From assembly GCA_900321845.1 (NCBI GenBank), contig ONXT01000193.1, positions 1-8,758 of the forward strand: a stretch of DNA of 8,758 bases, given 5' to 3'. The stretch comes from an uncultured Bacteroidales bacterium (GTDB lineage: Bacteria > Bacteroidota > Bacteroidia > Bacteroidales > WCHB1-69). Shown one piece after another: positions 5,975-8,758 of the stretch; the stretch's first letter is position 1; every line of letters starts with the position of its first letter. Made by a program: the position numbers and the translations under genes. Under the pieces are notes generated by a model. That model worked only from the letters and a program-made list of their open reading frames with translations. It ran no database searches and was not told where the DNA came from.

Positions 5975-6826
5975 ATGAATAACTTATATAAAATTTTGCT
6001 TATCCTTGCTGGTTTGGGGATTTTCATCTCTTGCGATAAGATTGACGGACCATACATTACTGAAGATAGCAGTGTTGCCACTACGGTGGTTTTCCCAGAT
6101 TTGGATACGAACGCTGTTTATAGGAAAATCCTGTTGGAAGAATTTACTGGTTGCCAGTGTGTGAATTGTCCTCAGGGGCACTTGGAGATGGCGAACCTGC
6201 TTGCCGTCAATGGGGACACGCTGGTAGGCCTTTGCATTCATGCGGGGTTCTTTGCGCGTCCGTTGGCTGATTATCCTCGGGATTTCAGAACCAACGAGGG
6301 AACGCAACTCTATGATGATTTGCAAGCGGCCACGATAGGAACGCCCTGCGGGGAGGTCAACCGCAACACCAATGCGCAAGCCATTGCCCAATGGCAGTCG
6401 TCTATCCAAAATGTGGACAGGACTCAAAGAATCGCCGCCATCCAGCTAATCAACCAGTATGATGCGGGTACGCGCATTTTGACTGCCAACACCAAAACGA
6501 CGATACTTCAGGAACATAGCAATCCTGTGAAACTGGCGCTCTATGTGGTGGAGGATGGAATCGTCTATCCGCAGAAGAACGGCACGGAAATAGATACCGC
6601 CTACGTTCACAACCACATGCTAAGAGGCTCATTGAACGGCACTTACGGGGCCAACATCAGCGAGAACGGCTATGTGGACAAGGGGGTATCATACACGAAG
6701 TCATATCAGGTCAACTGTGGCGAAAAGGATTGGAATGTGGACAACTGCGTCATCCTTGCCATTCTGACGGATGCCGTGACAAAAGAGGTTTTACAGGTTG
6801 AAAAGTGTTCTTTTTTAGATGATTAA
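5975..6826 (+). CDS. Omp28-related outer-membrane lipoprotein with thioredoxin-like CxxC
   Basis: This 283-residue lipoprotein has a short signal peptide with a lipobox ending FIS-C20, so it should be lipid-anchored, with D21 next to the Cys. Omp28 is a surface antigen first described in Porphyromonas gingivalis. The segment EEFTGCQCVNCPQGH (residues 55-69) is typical of the family and resembles a thioredoxin active site: C62-V-N-C65-P, with an extra C60. This follows a beta strand (YRKILLEEF) as in thioredoxin folds. I chose the ATG at 5975. A TTG at 5957 is in frame but would put six residues before a signal peptide that is already complete. The gene is 21 nt after the DUF6029-like gene and overlaps the next one by 8 nt. 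Redox activity is inferred and not established for this family as far as I know; structural disulfide or metal binding are alternatives. Confidence 0.85.
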   Translation: MNNLYKILLILAGLGIFISCDKIDGPYITEDSSVATTVVFPDLDTNAVYRKILLEEFTGCQCVNCPQGHLEMANLLAVNGDTLVGLCIHAGFFARPLADYPRDFRTNEGTQLYDDLQAATIGTPCGEVNRNTNAQAIAQWQSSIQNVDRTQRIAAIQLINQYDAGTRILTANTKTTILQEHSNPVKLALYVVEDGIVYPQKNGTEIDTAYVHNHMLRGSLNGTYGANISENGYVDKGVSYTKSYQVNCGEKDWNVDNCVILAILTDAVTKEVLQVEKCSFLDD

Positions 6827-7742
6827 GCTTCGCAAATTGGCTATCGTAAAAAAGATAGAGGAAGCGAGCAATCGCATTGTATTGCCCGGATTTCAAGGTG
6901 TTCCCTTAGGAACCGTCATGAGGTTTTTCTTTAAATCTCTTTCCAAAGGGATTATTTTTCACCGCGCTGCGGCAATGACCTACCGCATTTTCTTCTCCAT
7001 CATCCCGATGTTCATGGCCTTGTTCGCCGCCCTTTCTTTCTTCGGCGAACGTGCCCAGGCAATCATCTTGAGTTTCATTGAATCCGTTGTGCCAGAATAC
7101 GTCTGGCCAGCCATTTCCGAAATGATTACGGAGGTGATGAGGAAGCAGAACGGCACAGTGTTCTATTTCTCGTTGGTCATCGGAACGTTTTTCCTGTTCA
7201 TTTCGGTCAATGCCTGCATCAACATATTGAATACCACCTACTTTGCCGACACGCGCAGGTCCTTTTTCCGGCAGTTGCCCATCGTGTTTCTCATCATTAT
7301 TGTATGGTTGACAATCATCGTTCTGGCCATCGGCGTTTTCATCGGCGCCTCCGCCACTTTCAGTTATATTGACTCGCATATCTTCAAGTCGCAGCACCTG
7401 CTGCAAACCTGCCTTTTCATTTTCAAATGGCTGCTGCTGTTTTTCCTCGTCTATATGTTCATCTCCTCGTTCTACTATCTCGCACCGGCAAAAATCCGCG
7501 AGTACAAGCTGTTTTCCGCAGGCTCTACCTTCGCGACCATCTCAATGGTATTGATTTTAGGTATAATGAATTTCTATTTCGCCAATTTCGGGAATTACAA
7601 TCTCATCTACGGCTCTTTGGGAGCCCTGTTCGCCATTCAACTCTGGTTGTATTGGAATGCAATGTTCATCCTGATTGGCTACGACCTGAACGTGAGCATA
7701 GCGGCAGCCAAAAAGAGTCACAACGATTCCTTAAATAGTTGA
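6819..7742 (+). CDS. YihY/virulence factor BrkB family inner-membrane protein
   Basis: This 307-residue protein has about six membrane segments, near residues 52-74, 113-136, 152-177, 194-220, 232-254 and 264-288. Family marks include HRAAAMTYRIFFSIIPMF at 48-65 (the usual place of the A-x-x-x-x-Y/F-F-x-x-P block) and YGSLGAL...LYW at 264-279. The C-terminal tail is short and hydrophilic. The family was once mislabelled ribonuclease BN; that name should not be used. The biochemical role is unsettled, with transport or envelope-integrity roles proposed. The ATG at 6819 overlaps the last 8 nt of the Omp28-like gene, so translation is probably coupled. The hydrolase gene starts 6 nt after its stop. 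Confidence 0.93.
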   Translation: MIKLRKLAIVKKIEEASNRIVLPGFQGVPLGTVMRFFFKSLSKGIIFHRAAAMTYRIFFSIIPMFMALFAALSFFGERAQAIILSFIESVVPEYVWPAISEMITEVMRKQNGTVFYFSLVIGTFFLFISVNACINILNTTYFADTRRSFFRQLPIVFLIIIVWLTIIVLAIGVFIGASATFSYIDSHIFKSQHLLQTCLFIFKWLLLFFLVYMFISSFYYLAPAKIREYKLFSAGSTFATISMVLILGIMNFYFANFGNYNLIYGSLGALFAIQLWLYWNAMFILIGYDLNVSIAAAKKSHNDSLNS

Positions 7743-7748
7743 TTTATA

Positions 7749-8758
7749 ATGAGAAAAGGTCTGTTTTTCGGTTGTCTCTTTCTGCTGATTGGCCTGCTAA
7801 TAGGCGAATCGATGATACGGAAGACACCTGGACCGGGCTTTGTTTACGTGAAGAATAATGGATTTCAATGCAACGGGGAATCCTTTTTCCCCATTATGCT
7901 GAATTACATTGTTGAGTATCAAGAAGATGAGGATGGCAGCTTTATTTTGGCACCTTACATAGAGTATGATTCTGCGCAATACGTGGAAGCGGTGGGTAAA
8001 GAAGCGGTTTCTCAACAGTTGGCAGGCCATTTTCAGCTTATTAAGGAATTGGGATTCAATACGATAAGGGTTTGTTTCGATCGCGTTCTGTTTGACGATT
8101 CCAACCATCCCTACTATCCGACCAATGGCAGGCATTTCTATTTAAATCAAAGAAATGACCGAAATGCCATTTTCAAGGGGGTGGAATCATTGCTGAGGTT
8201 GGCTGAAGAGCGGCGCCTGCGTGTGATGCTGCTTATCAAGCCCCCGATTGAGAATGATGATTTGGAGGTTTTTACGGTTGAATTGCTGCAGCATTTCAGC
8301 AAGGATTCCACCCTATTCGCCTACGATTTCATGAACGAGCCGCTCTATTTCGATACTGAGGAGAATCGTTTGAAAACAGATGCTCAAAACATTGTGGAAC
8401 ATTGGAGAAAGATGGTTCGTAAAAACGCACCGAACCAGTTGTTTACCATCGGTTTTTCCGAGCCGATAGAGGTTTTTGAGTGGGATGCGGCGATGCTTCC
8501 CGTCGATTTTGTGGAGATTCACACGTATCATCCGCTTCGCATTCCCAATGAGATTTACTGGTACGCCAAGCATGTTGGAAAGCCGTGGATGGTTGGTGAG
8601 ACGGGGCTGCCGGCCGACGGGGACTCCATCAGCTATGCTTCGCAGCGGGATTTGTTTGAGGCGGCCTATTCGCTAACGCGGGATGCCGGCGGATGCGGCT
8701 TCGGATGGTGGGAATTCCAGGAGCTGTCGGTATCTCACTTCGAAGCGAGATACACGGG
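7749..8758 (+). CDS. Exported clan GH-A (GH5-like) glycoside hydrolase, 3' end outside window
   Basis: The frame is open from the ATG at 7749 to the window end (336 codons), so it is partial and lacks its stop. Residues 1-20 form a hydrophobic signal peptide or N-terminal anchor (MRKGLFFGCLFLLIGLLIGE) with no lipobox. The rest fits a (beta/alpha)8 retaining glycosidase. R107 is in FNTIRVCFDR. The acid/base E197 is in YDFMNEP after the fourth strand. The HTYHP block is at 258-262, the nucleophile E284 is in MVGETGLP, and the GWWEF aromatic pair is at 319-323. This order is typical of GH5 and related families such as mannanases and cellulases. The substrate is not evident, and no SusC/D or polysaccharide-utilisation genes are seen. 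It starts 6 nt after the BrkB-family stop, so it is probably in the same transcript. Its location would be periplasmic or membrane-anchored. Confidence 0.85.
   Translation, partial: MRKGLFFGCLFLLIGLLIGESMIRKTPGPGFVYVKNNGFQCNGESFFPIMLNYIVEYQEDEDGSFILAPYIEYDSAQYVEAVGKEAVSQQLAGHFQLIKELGFNTIRVCFDRVLFDDSNHPYYPTNGRHFYLNQRNDRNAIFKGVESLLRLAEERRLRVMLLIKPPIENDDLEVFTVELLQHFSKDSTLFAYDFMNEPLYFDTEENRLKTDAQNIVEHWRKMVRKNAPNQLFTIGFSEPIEVFEWDAAMLPVDFVEIHTYHPLRIPNEIYWYAKHVGKPWMVGETGLPADGDSISYASQRDLFEAAYSLTRDAGGCGFGWWEFQELSVSHFEARYT

Noticed and set aside
6906..7406. Antisense open frame of 166 codons inside the BrkB-family gene
   Set aside because: The translation is very rich in Glu, Asp, Gly and His, as expected for the reverse complement of membrane-protein codons.
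6819..7742. Naming the BrkB-family protein ribonuclease BN
   Set aside because: That name came from a historic misassignment; RNase BN activity belongs to the RNase Z family, and this protein is an integral membrane protein.
7797..8573. Antisense open frames (7797-8135 and 8313-8573) opposite the hydrolase
   Set aside because: The + strand frame is open through the whole region and carries ordered catalytic motifs, so the antisense frames are incidental.
1..8758. Mobile element, CRISPR array, tRNA or phage remnant
   Set aside because: No transposase, integrase, terminal inverted repeats, spaced repeat series or cloverleaf was seen, and the genes are compact and co-directional.

Overview
The window looks like chromosomal DNA from a member of the Bacteroidota, most likely order Bacteroidales. 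The reasons are an Omp28-type lipoprotein, a DUF6029-type outer-membrane protein, A-rich leaders in place of Shine-Dalgarno sites, and one exact TAnnTTTG promoter element. No mobile element, CRISPR array, tRNA or rRNA was seen. All recognised genes are on the + strand and tightly packed; the longest spaces between genes are 105 nt and 71 nt.

Layout. Positions 1-138 hold the C-terminal end of an unrecognised gene. Next come a sugar-nucleotidyltransferase-like protein (181-1053), dihydrolipoyl dehydrogenase Lpd (1096-2493), a small cytosolic retropepsin-like aspartic protease (2536-2961) and the Holliday-junction resolvase RuvC (2967-3527). A probable weak terminator (3531-3559) and a Bacteroidota promoter element (3590-3597) divide this housekeeping block from the second block.

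The second block is an envelope cluster. It has an exported TlpA/thioredoxin-like protein (3633-4157), a strong intrinsic terminator (4168-4203), a DUF6029-like putative outer-membrane beta-barrel (4229-5953) and an Omp28-like lipoprotein with a thioredoxin-like Cys-Val-Asn-Cys motif (5975-6826). A YihY/BrkB inner-membrane protein (6819-7742) overlaps the lipoprotein gene. The block ends with the 5' part of an exported clan GH-A (GH5-like) glycoside hydrolase that runs off the window (7749-8758).

The most interesting point is that three consecutive envelope genes carry paired cysteines in places that suggest thiol-disulfide chemistry. These are a periplasmic WCKPC protein, a barrel whose only two cysteines form a C-x4-C pair near its C-terminus, and a lipoprotein with a C-x-C-x2-C cluster. 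This could be a small undescribed redox or assembly system at the Bacteroidota outer membrane, but that role is inferred. A second oddity is an exact 12-bp direct repeat flanking the retropepsin gene, as if that gene were a removable insertion between lpd and ruvC.
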